Part shown: positions 53,044-63,148 of the stretch, in pieces
How the letters are laid out: each line of letters begins with the position of its first letter
Numbering within the stretch: position 1 is the first letter of the stretch
Source: Cryomorphaceae bacterium
Lineage (GTDB): Bacteria; Bacteroidota; Bacteroidia; Flavobacteriales; Schleiferiaceae
Assembly: GCA_017858515.1 (NCBI GenBank)
Contig: JAFMBM010000010.1
Span: 1 to 64,000, forward strand
Direction: 5' to 3'
DNA length: 64,000 bases
The notes under the pieces: model-generated
Seen by the model: the letters and a program-made list of their open reading frames with translations, nothing else
The model's database searches: none
Told to the model about the DNA's origin: nothing
Translations under genes and position numbers: made by a program

Positions 53044-54829
53044 GGCGAATGGTTTCTGAAAGATTCGCATTTTGAATTTGAACTGTATACACTCCTTGGG
53101 TAAAGCCATATGAGTCCACCTCCATAGCTCCATTGAGCGATTGTCCTTCCGAGAGTACAGATCCGTTCATATCATAAAAAGTAGCCTTAAAGTCGCCCTT
53201 TGAGCTTTGGATGCGCAAAGCTTGAGTGCCATTGCTGAAACCATAGGAATTGAAGACTGAAATTCCAGACTCAGTCAAATTCTCATTTCCAATCCCAATA
53301 TTCGGAATGTTAAGGATGCCTCTACTGTTGAATCCATTATAGATGGCCATTGCATTTTGACCAAAATGTAGAAGTGTATCTGCTGCCATAATTTCAAGTG
53401 CCGCATCGCTAAAGCTCATATTGAATGCAGAGTGATAAAGCCCTTGAAGCACCACTTTATCACAAGCTGATCTCCCAATTTGCTGTTGAATTTCCATTAA
53501 TACACCAGACCACAGGTCGGTGTGCTCGTAAATATTAAAATTAAAAGAGACGCTCTGGTAATTTTTATTAGTAACAGCATCTCTTCCTGGCCAGAATGGA
53601 TTGTGACCATCCCAACTGAAAACATTGCCCCAATTGTGTGGATTTAAACTTTTGCTGTAAGAAACCGCCAAATAATCGCCCCATGCTTCATCTAAAGTCT
53701 GTCTTTCAACTCCACTATTTGAATTTGGAGATGCATCGTATGAAATGGCATGGCCATATTCGTGAACTATAACATCGGCATCTTCTCCATCGTCCACCCC
53801 TCCTTCACCGAAACTTAAACCGGCGAAAGGTGAGAAGCTAGACTGATCTGCACCATTCCAACCATGAGCATCTGCGCTAATAGGGCTGCTTACTAATTGA
53901 AATCCCAAACTCTGCATGTAGAATTGAAAAACAGTTAAATGATAAAACACATTAACATCTTCAAAACCACTTTGAGAACGGGTAAAATCGAAGCTTGGAG
54001 TAGATGAAGTTGGCACAGCCGTACTTGGTGATTCAAAATCCTCCATTATAATCCAAGGATTCTCGAGTCTAAAAGCACCCTGAGAGTAGGAGGCTTGCAC
54101 GGTTTTAGTCTGTCTTTGAGCGTTGATCGCCGATACATCACCATCATTCTGATCGCTAAAAACACCTCCGTAGTTTACTTGAGCTGTGGTTAGGGGATCT
54201 GGATTAAAAACTTTTACTGTAATATTCGTATCTGCTTGAAAAGTGTGATAATAGCTGTTTAAATCACGCCAATAGATGATTTCATTGGAAGACGGTTGCT
54301 CAATCACTTCTACGTGAATTGCAGATCCATTGGAATGGTATTCCTTTCGAACTGCCGCTAATAATCCATTTTCCATCGGAAACCAAACGTCTTCCTGAAT
54401 TGTCGGCAACATTGCATTAAGAAAATCCAAGTTTGTTGGCTGGAAGGTTTGAATGCTCGGCGATTCAGAATATTCTATAGGAAATCGATACCAGGAAATT
54501 AGCTGTCCCGATTTACTTAAATTCACTTTTAAATCGCCCCTATAAATTGACTTACCATCTAAAATTTGTTCAAAAAGAAAATGCTCTCCACCTGGACTTG
54601 ATTTATGGTATTGCAGCTCGAGAGTAAATTCACCATCTACATTTAAATAGTCTTCTAAGCTAGATTTTAAACTAGAAACATTTCCGTTATAATCTGGAAG
54701 AGTTGTTAGTCTATTTGTTTTGACTAAGTCAAGAGGATAGAAGCTGGACGATGAATTTCCATCTAACTTTTGTCCAAATAGGCTAAAAGCATTAGCGACG
54801 AGTAAGAGCGTGAAAAAGTTCGTTCTCAT
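53030..54829 (-). CDS. Secreted zinc metallopeptidase with type IX sorting domain
   Basis: A 599-residue protein. A signal peptide ends near SLFGQ; a fungalysin/thermolysin-propeptide-like region follows (residues 40-190). The catalytic part has HEYGH at 356-360 (zinc HExxH) and TLDEAWGDYLAVS with the third zinc ligand Glu, the pattern of the M36/M4-type gluzincins. The last 75 residues (GFSNGTQALRIQSSKGDF to SETIRLIRF) are a type A T9SS sorting domain. Thus it is exported through the outer membrane and acts outside. The start is ATG; expected substrates are proteins in the medium. Confidence 0.9.
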   Translation of the reverse strand: MRTNFFTLLLVANAFSLFGQKLDGNSSSSFYPLDLVKTNRLTTLPDYNGNVSSLKSSLEDYLNVDGEFTLELQYHKSSPGGEHFLFEQILDGKSIYRGDLKVNLSKSGQLISWYRFPIEYSESPSIQTFQPTNLDFLNAMLPTIQEDVWFPMENGLLAAVRKEYHSNGSAIHVEVIEQPSSNEIIYWRDLNSYYHTFQADTNITVKVFNPDPLTTAQVNYGGVFSDQNDGDVSAINAQRQTKTVQASYSQGAFRLENPWIIMEDFESPSTAVPTSSTPSFDFTRSQSGFEDVNVFYHLTVFQFYMQSLGFQLVSSPISADAHGWNGADQSSFSPFAGLSFGEGGVDDGEDADVIVHEYGHAISYDASPNSNSGVERQTLDEAWGDYLAVSYSKSLNPHNWGNVFSWDGHNPFWPGRDAVTNKNYQSVSFNFNIYEHTDLWSGVLMEIQQQIGRSACDKVVLQGLYHSAFNMSFSDAALEIMAADTLLHFGQNAMAIYNGFNSRGILNIPNIGIGNENLTESGISVFNSYGFSNGTQALRIQSSKGDFKATFYDMNGSVLSEGQSLNGAMEVDSYGFTQGVYTVQIQNANLSETIRLIRF

Positions 54830-54840
54830 ATAATTGCGAA

Positions 54841-55449
54841 TTAATTGTAGAATTCAAAGATAACCTCGGGCAATGAGAGTAAAAACTCTTCCCAGTTGCG
54901 AATTTCGGATAATTCCACCCTTAATTTTATTAATACGTTGGTGGTCATTTGAATTTCGATCGGTTTGATTCCTGTCCGATTAAGAAAAGTTTGTATTTCC
55001 TGCATACGACTGTATGGAAATTGAAGTTCAAGCAGTGATGTGGGTATCACTTTTGTTCTAATTGCCTTTTCCAAAGCAAGGGAGGCTGCAGATTTATAAG
55101 CCGTAACCAAACCAGAACGACCCAATTTAGTTCCACCGAAATATCGAATGACTAAGACGAAAACGCCTTGTAATTCAAAAGATTGAATAGAATTCAAGAT
55201 GGGAGTTCCTGCCGTATGCATAGGTTCGCCATCGTCAGAGTAGCGAATTTCATTATTCGGAGGCGGAGATATAAACCCATAACAAAAATGACGAGCCTGA
55301 TGATACTCTTCTTTTGCTAGGTTTATCAAGTTCTTGGCCTCATCAAACGAATGAATAGGGTAGGCCTTTCCTATAAATTTACTGCCTCTATCTTTATAAA
55401 TAGCCTCGGAAAACGAGGCTATTGTTATGTATTCAAGAGTTTCCGTAAT
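54841..55449 (-). CDS. IMPACT/YigZ family protein with a non-AUG start
   Basis: The track ORF starts at TTG 55329 and lacks the family's N-terminal motif. Upstream the same frame reads ASFSEAIYKDRGSKFIGKAYP then HSFDEAKNLI, which is the conserved IMPACT start; no ATG, GTG or TTG precedes it before the frame meets clpC. The frame begins at ATT 55449-55447, whose first base is the last base of the clpC TAA (TAATT, like the usual TAATG). This gives 202 residues, the normal length. Further motifs: ARHFCYGFI, SDDGEPMHTAGTPIL and VIRYFGGTKLGRSGL. Role of the family in bacteria is not settled (homologues bind ribosomes or nucleic acid). A 10-bp hairpin lies in the first codons. Confidence 0.8.
   Translation of the reverse strand: MTETLEYITIASFSEAIYKDRGSKFIGKAYPIHSFDEAKNLINLAKEEYHQARHFCYGFISPPPNNEIRYSDDGEPMHTAGTPILNSIQSFELQGVFVLVIRYFGGTKLGRSGLVTAYKSAASLALEKAIRTKVIPTSLLELQFPYSRMQEIQTFLNRTGIKPIEIQMTTNVLIKLRVELSEIRNWEEFLLSLPEVIFEFYN
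55399..55423 (-). terminator. Perfect hairpin between clpC and the IMPACT-family gene
   Basis: AATAGCCTCG (55399-55408) pairs perfectly with CGAGGCTATT (55414-55423) around a five-base loop, 26 bases beyond the clpC stop on the minus strand. The bases after it (TATAAAG) are not a good T tail. Its place inside the predicted N-terminal codons of the IMPACT-family gene suggests partial termination or control of the non-AUG start. Confidence 0.5.
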
Positions 55450-57995
55450 TACTCGTCGTTCTTAGCCTCCGCTGGGTCTTCCGCATGAATAACTTCGAGT
55501 ACAAGCGCATCCTTTGCTTCATTCACGTTAATCTCAATTGAATCTCCAGTTTCAATTTTAGAATGAATAATGTAGTCTGCAAGAGGATCTTCCACATATT
55601 TTTGAATGGCTCTAGCTAGAGGTCTTGCTCCAAATTTCTCGTCGTATCCTTTGTCTGCTAAAAATAGTTTTGCGTCTAGACCGATCGACAGATTATAGCC
55701 CAAAGTTTGGATTCGTTTAAGAAGCTTTTCCAGCTCAATATCAATGATTTGAATAATGTCATCTTTGCTTAAAGAATTGAACATGATCACATCGTCAATT
55801 CGATTCAAAAATTCAGGAGCAAAGGTCTTTTTAAGAGCATTTTCAATAACCCCCTTGGTGTGATCATCTACTTGTTCAACTCTTGCAGTAGTGCCAAAAC
55901 CCACCCCAGAACCAAAGTCTTTCAATTGTCTTGAACCAATATTAGAGGTCATTATGATTATGGTATTCTTGAAATCAATCTTCCGACCCAAAGAATCGGT
56001 CATCATACCATCATCCAAGGCTTGAAGCAAAATATTGAAAACATCCGGATGAGCCTTTTCTATTTCATCTAATAAAATTACAGAATAAGGTTTCCGCCTA
56101 ACCTTTTCAGTAAGTTGACCCCCTTCTTCGTATCCAACATAGCCAGGAGGCGCACCTACCAATCTTGAAATGGCGAACTTCTCCATATATTCACTCATAT
56201 CTATTCGAATGAGCGAATCATCTGAATCAAATAATAATCTAGATAACTCTTTGGCTAACTGAGTTTTACCAACCCCTGTTTGACCTAAAAATATAAAGCT
56301 GCCAATTGGTTTTCCTGGATCTTTCAAACCCGCTCGATTGCGTTGAATAGCTTTTACAATCTTGTCAACAGCTAAGGCTTGACCTATTATTTTTTGCTTA
56401 AGATCGTCAGACATTCTAGACAGCTTGCTACTTTCACCCTGAGCGATTCTACGTACAGGAATTCCAGTCATCATAGCAACTACATCTGCAACATGGTCTT
56501 CGTTAACAATTTCCTTGTTCTTCTTTACATCCGCCTCCCAATCAAGCTGAGCTTTTTCTAGTTCTGCCTCGATATTTTTCTCATCATCTCTAAGCTTTGC
56601 CGCCTCTTCATAACGTTGCTTTCTCACCACAAGAACTTTATCCTCCCTGATTTTTTCGAGTTTAGCTTCAAGTTCAATGATTTGTTGTGGTACTTTGATA
56701 GAAGTTATATGAACTCGAGAGCCTGCTTCATCTAAGGCATCAATTGCTTTATCTGGCAAATAACGATCTGTTATGTACCTATCGGTGAGTCTAACACAAG
56801 CTTCAATGGCATCATCAGTATAAAGTACGTTGTGATGGTCTTCGTATTTCTCCTTAATGTTATTGAGAATTTGAACCGTTTCATCAACAGTAGTAGGTTC
56901 TACCATTACCTTTTGAAAACGACGTTCAAGTGCACCATCTTTTTCGATGTATTGTCTGTATTCATCCAAAGTTGTTGCTCCGATGCATTGGATTTCACCC
57001 CTTGCTAGAGCAGGCTTAAACATATTGCTAGCATCTAAAGATCCTGTAGCTCCTCCTGCGCCAACAATCGTATGAAGTTCATCTATGAAAAGAATGATAT
57101 CATCATTCTTTTCCAGCTCATTCATTAAAGCTTTAATGCGCTCCTCAAATTGGCCACGATATTTCGTTCCCGCTACTAAGGAAGCAAGATCTAAAGTAAC
57201 CACTCGCTTGTCAAATAGAACCCTAGAGACTTTCCGTTTGATTATTCTCAACGCAAGACCTTCAGCAATGGCAGATTTACCTACACCAGGCTCACCAATC
57301 AATAAAGGATTGTTTTTCTTTCTACGGGATAAAATCTGAGACACCCTTTCAATCTCCTTTTCTCTTCCTACTACAGGATCTAATTTTCCTTCCTCAGCCA
57401 GACGGGTTAAATCTCTTCCGAAATTGTCTAACACAGGAGTTTTAGATTTCGATTCTCCTTTAGGTTTTGAACTGAAAGAAGAACTTTCCCTTTTCTCAAA
57501 GTCGTCATTTTCGTCATCAAAAGGAAGCTCGTTTCGAGTAATGTTAGGGATTTCATCGGTGTAGTTCGATTGATACTCTCTTTTAACTCGGTCGTAATCA
57601 ACCCCAGAATGCTTTAACAGCCTTGAAACTGGATCGTCTTCATTTCTTAATATACACAAGAGTAAATGTGCAGTTCGAATTGTAGCACTTTGAAAAATCT
57701 TCGCTTCGAGAAAGGTTGTCTTTAAAGCTTTTTCTGCCTGTTTAGTTAACGGAAGATTTTTTTTAGGCAGGCCAGAGGAGGTGTAGTTTGGAGCACTGAT
57801 ACCCTCCACCTTGCCTCGGAAGTTAGTAAGGTCTAGATTCAGATTCTCAAGTATTTTAACTGCGGACCCCTCTCCTTCGCGAATGAGTCCAAGCATAAGG
57901 TGTTCAGTTCCAATAACGTCATGACCTAATCTTAAGGCCTCTTCTTTACTGAAGCTGATAACATCTTTTACTCTTGGGGAAAAATTTTCATCCAT
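55449..57995 (-). CDS. clpC: ATP-dependent Clp protease ATP-binding subunit ClpC
   Basis: A large AAA+ unfoldase. Two N-terminal Clp repeats ([19 protein letters not shown] and the second from about residue 80), D1 with Walker [14 protein letters not shown], a UVR/middle region with [15 protein letters not shown]2 with [13 protein letters not shown] and the VGF loop that docks on ClpP (SGVGFGTTA). Both ATP sites appear intact. The track starts at ATG 58025, but the second ATG 57995 gives [13 protein letters not shown], the conserved start in related bacteria; 848 residues. Divergent from gyrA. Confidence 0.93.
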   Translation of the reverse strand: MDENFSPRVKDVISFSKEEALRLGHDVIGTEHLMLGLIREGEGSAVKILENLNLDLTNFRGKVEGISAPNYTSSGLPKKNLPLTKQAEKALKTTFLEAKIFQSATIRTAHLLLCILRNEDDPVSRLLKHSGVDYDRVKREYQSNYTDEIPNITRNELPFDDENDDFEKRESSSFSSKPKGESKSKTPVLDNFGRDLTRLAEEGKLDPVVGREKEIERVSQILSRRKKNNPLLIGEPGVGKSAIAEGLALRIIKRKVSRVLFDKRVVTLDLASLVAGTKYRGQFEERIKALMNELEKNDDIILFIDELHTIVGAGGATGSLDASNMFKPALARGEIQCIGATTLDEYRQYIEKDGALERRFQKVMVEPTTVDETVQILNNIKEKYEDHHNVLYTDDAIEACVRLTDRYITDRYLPDKAIDALDEAGSRVHITSIKVPQQIIELEAKLEKIREDKVLVVRKQRYEEAAKLRDDEKNIEAELEKAQLDWEADVKKNKEIVNEDHVADVVAMMTGIPVRRIAQGESSKLSRMSDDLKQKIIGQALAVDKIVKAIQRNRAGLKDPGKPIGSFIFLGQTGVGKTQLAKELSRLLFDSDDSLIRIDMSEYMEKFAISRLVGAPPGYVGYEEGGQLTEKVRRKPYSVILLDEIEKAHPDVFNILLQALDDGMMTDSLGRKIDFKNTIIIMTSNIGSRQLKDFGSGVGFGTTARVEQVDDHTKGVIENALKKTFAPEFLNRIDDVIMFNSLSKDDIIQIIDIELEKLLKRIQTLGYNLSIGLDAKLFLADKGYDEKFGARPLARAIQKYVEDPLADYIIHSKIETGDSIEINVNEAKDALVLEVIHAEDPAEAKNDE

Positions 57996-58054
57996 AATTA
58001 TTCGGTAAATTATACCTTTTACCATAACGAAGTTAATGCCAAAAGGGTGTGTTC

Positions 58055-58062
58055 CAAATCTA
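58055..58062 (-). promoter_or_regulatory. Promoter -7 element for clpC
   Basis: Minus-strand TAGATTTG fits TAnnTTTG, 60 bases upstream of the clpC ATG at 57995 and upstream of ATG 58025 as well. No clear -33 element was seen. Confidence 0.4.
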
Positions 58063-58173
58063 GCCGACGCCTTGACAGCCTAATTTAATTATTCAATTGC
58101 TTTTCCACAGCACTTTGTGCAAAAACAACTCATATTGTGCCTTGGTTTGGTAGCTATTAGTGGGTAATCGAGT

Positions 58174-58181
58174 TATTTTTG
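58174..58181 (+). promoter_or_regulatory. Promoter -7 element for gyrA
   Basis: TATTTTTG fits TAnnTTTG, 46 bases before the ATG at 58228. A TTTG lies 24 bases upstream of it, slightly farther than usual. Confidence 0.4.
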
Positions 58182-58227
58182 CTGTTAGCCTGAATGAAAG
58201 GGCTCATTGAATTCAAATTCTGACAAT

Positions 58228-60738
58228 ATGGCGGACAACGAAAGGATTATACCTATCAATATTGAAGAAGAGATGAAAACAGCCTACATCGACTATTCGA
58301 TGTCGGTGATTGTTTCACGTGCTCTTCCGGATGTGAGAGATGGGTTGAAGCCTGTACATCGCAGAGTGCTTTTTGGAATGCACGAACTCGGTGTGTTAAG
58401 CAACCGCGCTTACAAAAAATCGGCGAGAATAGTAGGGGAGGTTCTGGGTAAGTACCATCCTCATGGCGACAGCTCTGTGTATGATACCATGGTTCGTATG
58501 GCTCAAGATTGGTCTTTGAGATATCCATTGGTAGATGGTCAAGGAAACTTTGGTTCGGTAGATGGAGATAATCCAGCGGCTATGCGATATACCGAAGCAA
58601 GATTGCGCAAAGTGGCGGAAGAGTTGCTTTCAGATATCGAAAAGGATACTGTTGATCATCAATTGAACTTCGATGATTCTTTGAAGGAACCAACAGTTCT
58701 TCCAACTAGGATTCCAAACCTATTAGTAAATGGTTCTTCGGGTATTGCTGTTGGAATGGCTACTAATATGGCACCCCATAACCTAACAGAATGTATTAAC
58801 GGAATTATTAGCTTCATTGACAATAGAGATATTGAAATCTCTGAATTGATGGAGCATATAAAAGCACCTGATTTTCCAACAGGCGGAATCATATACGGCT
58901 ACGATGGTGTAAAAGAAGCATTTGAAATAGGTAGAGGGAGGATTGTAATGAGAGCCCGTACCTTATTCGAAGAGGTGAAAGGAAGGGAATGCATTGTAGT
59001 TACCGAAATTCCATATCAGGTCAATAAGGCCGATATGATTAAAAAAACAGCAGATCTTGTCAATGATAAGAAGATTGAAGGAATTGCTGATATTAAAGAT
59101 GAATCGGATAGAAAAGGAATGCGCATTGTTTATTACTTGAAGCGCGATGCCATACCGAACATTGTTTTAAATACTTTATTTAAGTATACGCAGCTTCAAA
59201 CTTCATTCAGCGTTAACAATATTGCTCTGGTAAAGGGGCGTCCCCAGATGCTGAATTTGAAGGATATGATTTATCACTTCGTTGAGCACCGTCATGACGT
59301 GGTGGTTCGCAGAACAAAGTATGAATTAGAGCAAGCTGAGAAAAGAGCACATATTTTAGAAGGACTTTTAATCGCATTAGATCATTTAGATCAAGTTATT
59401 GCTCTTATTAGAGGCTCACAAACCCCAGATATTGCTAGAGAGGGACTTATAAGTCAATTTGGTTTATCTGAGGTTCAAGCAAAAGCCATTTTAGATCTTA
59501 GACTTCAAAGATTAACCGGTCTCGAAAGAGATAAAATCAAAGAAGAATACGATGGTTTGATGAAATTAATCACTCATTTGAATGAAATTCTTGCGAATGA
59601 GGGTTTGAGATATCAAATCATCAAGGATGAATTGATAGAAATAAAAGAGAAATACGGAGACGAACGCAGAACAGATATCGAATACGCTGGGGGTGATGTG
59701 AGTATTGAGGATATGATTCCTGATGAACAAGTGATAATTACAATTTCTCATGCAGGATATATCAAGAGAACTCCGCTTATAGAATACCGTAGACAAAATA
59801 GAGGAGGAGTAGGGCATAGAGGCGCAACAACGAGGGACGAAGATTTCATAGAATATCTTTTCACTGCAAGCAATCACAATTATATGTTGCTCTTTACGGA
59901 ACTTGGTAAAGTCTTCTGGATTAAAGTCTATGAAATTCCAGAAGGAAGTAAGGCAAGCAAGGGTAGGGCTATCCAAAATTTAATTAATATTCCGCCTGAT
60001 GATAAAGTGAAGGCGTTCATTAATGTATTGAATTTAAAGGATGAAAAATACATCAATAGTCACTACATAACTCTTTGTACAAGAAAAGGTATCATTAAAA
60101 AAACCACTTTAGAAGCCTATAGTCGTCCAAGACAAAATGGTATTAATGCCATTACGGTTAGAGAAGGGGATAGCCTTTTGGAAGCAAGGCTTACTACAGG
60201 TTCTAGCGAAATCCTTATGGCGGCTTCAAGTGGAAAATGTATCCGATTCCCTGAACATAAGGTTCGACCAATGGGAAGAAATGCTTCGGGTGTTCGAGCC
60301 ATAAATCTTGAAAATGATAGCGAGGAAGTAATTGGCATGGTATGTGTTAATGAAGGAGAGGGTGAGATTCTTGTTGTTTCTGAAAATGGCTATGGAAAGC
60401 GTTCAGCCTTAGATGAATACCGTGTTACCAATAGAGGTGGAAAAGGTGTTAAAACCATGAACATCACAGAGAAAACGGGAGGATTAATAGCTTTGAAAAA
60501 CGTTACGGATGAAGATGATTTAATGATCATCAACAAATCAGGAGTTATGATTCGTATTTCTGTTGAGGAGATGAGGGTTATGGGAAGAAATACACAAGGT
60601 GTACGTCTTATCAATCTAAAAGCGAACGACTCAATTGCATCCATTACCAAAGTTCCAAGCGATGATCCACAAGATGATTTTAATGAGTTAGATGAAGGTG
60701 CTACAGATTCTTCGGAGTCTAGTTCGGAAAATGTTTAA
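58228..60738 (+). CDS. gyrA: DNA gyrase subunit A
   Basis: A type IIA topoisomerase subunit. [19 protein letters not shown], quoted in part, opens the breakage-reunion domain; [10 protein letters not shown] has the catalytic Tyr; the region [17 protein letters not shown] keeps Ser and Asp at the positions linked to quinolone response in E. coli (83 and 87). The C-terminal beta-pinwheel has repeats such as [12 protein letters not shown] and [12 protein letters not shown], with a GyrA-box-like RRQNRGGVG. The TTG start 58207 of the track is less likely than ATG 58228 ([10 protein letters not shown]); 836 residues. The acidic Ser-rich tail is variable. Confidence 0.97.
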   Translation: MADNERIIPINIEEEMKTAYIDYSMSVIVSRALPDVRDGLKPVHRRVLFGMHELGVLSNRAYKKSARIVGEVLGKYHPHGDSSVYDTMVRMAQDWSLRYPLVDGQGNFGSVDGDNPAAMRYTEARLRKVAEELLSDIEKDTVDHQLNFDDSLKEPTVLPTRIPNLLVNGSSGIAVGMATNMAPHNLTECINGIISFIDNRDIEISELMEHIKAPDFPTGGIIYGYDGVKEAFEIGRGRIVMRARTLFEEVKGRECIVVTEIPYQVNKADMIKKTADLVNDKKIEGIADIKDESDRKGMRIVYYLKRDAIPNIVLNTLFKYTQLQTSFSVNNIALVKGRPQMLNLKDMIYHFVEHRHDVVVRRTKYELEQAEKRAHILEGLLIALDHLDQVIALIRGSQTPDIAREGLISQFGLSEVQAKAILDLRLQRLTGLERDKIKEEYDGLMKLITHLNEILANEGLRYQIIKDELIEIKEKYGDERRTDIEYAGGDVSIEDMIPDEQVIITISHAGYIKRTPLIEYRRQNRGGVGHRGATTRDEDFIEYLFTASNHNYMLLFTELGKVFWIKVYEIPEGSKASKGRAIQNLINIPPDDKVKAFINVLNLKDEKYINSHYITLCTRKGIIKKTTLEAYSRPRQNGINAITVREGDSLLEARLTTGSSEILMAASSGKCIRFPEHKVRPMGRNASGVRAINLENDSEEVIGMVCVNEGEGEILVVSENGYGKRSALDEYRVTNRGGKGVKTMNITEKTGGLIALKNVTDEDDLMIINKSGVMIRISVEEMRVMGRNTQGVRLINLKANDSIASITKVPSDDPQDDFNELDEGATDSSESSSENV

Positions 60739-60758
60739 TTTGTAAAAATGTTAGAAAA

Positions 60759-62114
60759 ATGAAACGTCTATTGTTAATTGCTACTGGGTTTATGTTTATG
60801 AGTGTTATGGCTCAGGAAGGACCCTCCATTTCTAGTGCTATTTTAGAAATAGATAGAAATAATGACTTGGCCGAAGGCAAGAAATATCTGGATGAAGCCA
60901 AGGAATTGATTGAGTCCAAAGGAGCAGGGAATATCAAAGAGAAGAACTTATCCAAGTTCTATTATTACGAGGGCTTGTTAAATATGAGAATTGCAGCCAC
61001 ACCGGATGAAAAGATAAGATCCCTTAATTCCAATGCCTTGGAAGATGCGGTTAAGTATTACAGTTCAAGTATTGAGTATGAAGCTCAAACAGGTAAGAAG
61101 CGATTCTCAGATAAGGCTCGCTTTGAATTAATGAATTGTACTGCTATGATGTTTCAACAAGCAATTGATAAGTCGGATTCAGGCGATAGAATGGGAGCAG
61201 CAGAAGATTTCGAGAAAATTTATCTTATTAAAAAGGAAACTTTGAAACTTCCAACTCATGATTCTACTGCCTTCTTTAATGCGGCTATTATGGCCGAGCA
61301 AGCAAGTAGAGATACAAATCTTTCGGCTGATAAGGCTAAAGCTGCCAGACAGAAAGCCATTTCTATCAATGAGCAATTACTAGTAATGGGTTATAAAGGC
61401 ATCGCTTTTTCAATTCAGGATGTGAAAACTGGAAACAGAGTTACTGCCAATTCTAGGGTAGAGGCTGAAGCCGCAGTTTCTACCGGTGATTACGCTGATA
61501 TTCAAGTTGCTGAACCTGTCACAAGTGATATTTATTTAGCTTTAATTCGATTGTATAAGGCTGATAATAATGAGGAGAAATACAAAGAAACTTTGGCTAA
61601 TGCTAGAAAAACGTTTCCGAATGACATTAATTTAATCAATATGGAACTTCAAGATTACTTGGATGCCAAGGATATTGAAGGCGCAATGAAAATTTTAGAT
61701 GTAGCCATTGAAAATGATCCAAAAAACAAACTGTATCATTATGTTAAGGGCGTAGTGAATTTTAATGATGTCAAGAACAATGAAGCGGCATTGGAATCAT
61801 ACGACAAGGCGTTAGAAATTGACCCAAAGTATTTTGACGCATTGTATATGAAAGGCTTGCTTTATATCGGTGAAGCAAACAAATTCACCGAAGAAATGAA
61901 CAAGCTGAATATCAATCAGACTAAAAAGTACGACGCCCTAAAGGCAGAACAAAAAAAGGTGTTTGCACAAGCTAAGCCCCTTTTTGAAGGAGCCTTAGAA
62001 GTTAACCCAGAGGATGCGGATACCTTAAGAGCATTAAAGGAAGTTTATTACCGTCTTGGTGAGTATGAAAAAAGTAAAGAAATGGGAGACCGTCTTGGCA
62101 CGATTCTACAGTAA
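60759..62114 (+). CDS. Exported tetratricopeptide-repeat protein
   Basis: A 451-residue protein with a signal peptide (LLLIATGFMFMSVMAQ). Several TPR motifs are visible: DVKNNEAALESYDKALEIDPKY (partly quoted: NNEAALESYDKALEIDP), AKPLFEGALEVNPEDADTL and REVYYRLGEYEKSKEMG-like ends. The N-terminal 200 residues carry weaker helical repeats. TPR proteins act as binding platforms; no partner can be named. It lies 20 bases after gyrA and ends in a hairpin terminator, so may be co-transcribed with gyrA. Confidence 0.8.
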   Translation: MKRLLLIATGFMFMSVMAQEGPSISSAILEIDRNNDLAEGKKYLDEAKELIESKGAGNIKEKNLSKFYYYEGLLNMRIAATPDEKIRSLNSNALEDAVKYYSSSIEYEAQTGKKRFSDKARFELMNCTAMMFQQAIDKSDSGDRMGAAEDFEKIYLIKKETLKLPTHDSTAFFNAAIMAEQASRDTNLSADKAKAARQKAISINEQLLVMGYKGIAFSIQDVKTGNRVTANSRVEAEAAVSTGDYADIQVAEPVTSDIYLALIRLYKADNNEEKYKETLANARKTFPNDINLINMELQDYLDAKDIEGAMKILDVAIENDPKNKLYHYVKGVVNFNDVKNNEAALESYDKALEIDPKYFDALYMKGLLYIGEANKFTEEMNKLNINQTKKYDALKAEQKKVFAQAKPLFEGALEVNPEDADTLRALKEVYYRLGEYEKSKEMGDRLGTILQ

Positions 62115-62125
62115 CTAGTTTAAAT

Positions 62126-62150
62126 GGGGGAAGTAATTCCCCCCTTTATT
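62126..62150 (+). terminator. Rho-independent terminator after the TPR gene
   Basis: GGGGGAA (62126-62132) pairs with TTCCCCC (62137-62143) around a GTAA tetraloop and is followed by CTTTATTT. It closes the gyrA-TPR transcript. Confidence 0.65.
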
Positions 62151-62237
62151 TCCCAAATTTAGTTAACATAATATAAATTATAGGATTAAATATCTGCGTG
62201 TTTTCAACCCATTTTATCGTTTATGAGAATCCTTTAA

Positions 62238-63104
62238 TTAACTCTTCAATTCAATTCCGCAGCGTGAACAAAAAATAGATTTCGAATCAAGAATTTCTGC
62301 ATCACACTCAATGCAACGCTTCGATACACTTCTGACTTTTCGATCTTCCTTAATCATTTCAGCGGTTACCAATCCTGTTGGCACAGCTATAATTGCATAG
62401 CCCACAAGCATAATTATACTGGCAAGCAACTGACCGGCCACTGTTTGAGGTGTAATATCACCAAACCCAACTGTTGTTAAGGTTACTATTGACCAATAAA
62501 TACTTGTTGGAATACTTGTAAAAAGACTTCCTTCTACATTCCCTTCAATCAGATACATCAAAGTGCCTAAAATCGTTACTAGGATAACAACACTGAAAAT
62601 AAATACAGAAATTTTGTAGCCACTTGCTCTTAATGCATTGGTAATAAATTTTGCCTCCCTCAAATAATGTCCCATCTTAAGGATTCTAAATATTCGAAGC
62701 ACCCTTAATAGTCGAATTACAAGTAAACTCTGAGATCCTGGAATAAATAAGCTCAAGTACGTTGGTAGAGTTGAAAACAAATCAATAAGACCATAAAAGC
62801 TGAATATATAGTTGGAAGATTTGTGTGTGACAATGATTCTAGCTATGTATTCACCAGTAAATAAGATAGTTACAAACCATTCTATGTATACGAATTGCGT
62901 GTGATATTTTAGCTCAATGCTTGGTACACTTGCCAGCATTACTACGGTTACGCTTAGTATGATGGCAATTACTAAAATTACATCAAACCATTTTCCTGCT
63001 GGAGTATCTGTGCCAAATACAATTATTCTAAGTCTCCTCCTCCACTTTATTGGATCTGGATTGTCTTCATCCTCTAACAGCTTATCTTCATTATTTCTTA
63101 GCAT
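62238..63104 (-). CDS. Voltage-gated potassium channel with C-terminal zinc ribbon
   Basis: A 288-residue six-helix Kv-type channel. S4 is RLLRVLRIFRILK (positive residue every third place, from about 131), and TTVGFGD (210-216) is the potassium selectivity filter before S6. After S6 a short tail carries CIEC (264-267) and CSRC (279-282), a four-cysteine zinc-ribbon pattern, unusual as a tail on such channels. There is no RCK domain. Only 44 bases separate its start from nhaA on the other strand; two cation-handling genes side by side. Confidence 0.88.
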   Translation of the reverse strand: MLRNNEDKLLEDEDNPDPIKWRRRLRIIVFGTDTPAGKWFDVILVIAIILSVTVVMLASVPSIELKYHTQFVYIEWFVTILFTGEYIARIIVTHKSSNYIFSFYGLIDLFSTLPTYLSLFIPGSQSLLVIRLLRVLRIFRILKMGHYLREAKFITNALRASGYKISVFIFSVVILVTILGTLMYLIEGNVEGSLFTSIPTSIYWSIVTLTTVGFGDITPQTVAGQLLASIIMLVGYAIIAVPTGLVTAEMIKEDRKVRSVSKRCIECDAEILDSKSIFCSRCGIELKS

Positions 63105-63148
63105 TAGATACTTTGTGTTATTGATACAAAATAGCGACTTTCACGGAG

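Noticed and set aside
58228-60738. Quinolone-resistance changes in gyrA
   Set aside because: The Ser and Asp equivalent to E. coli 83 and 87 are unchanged.
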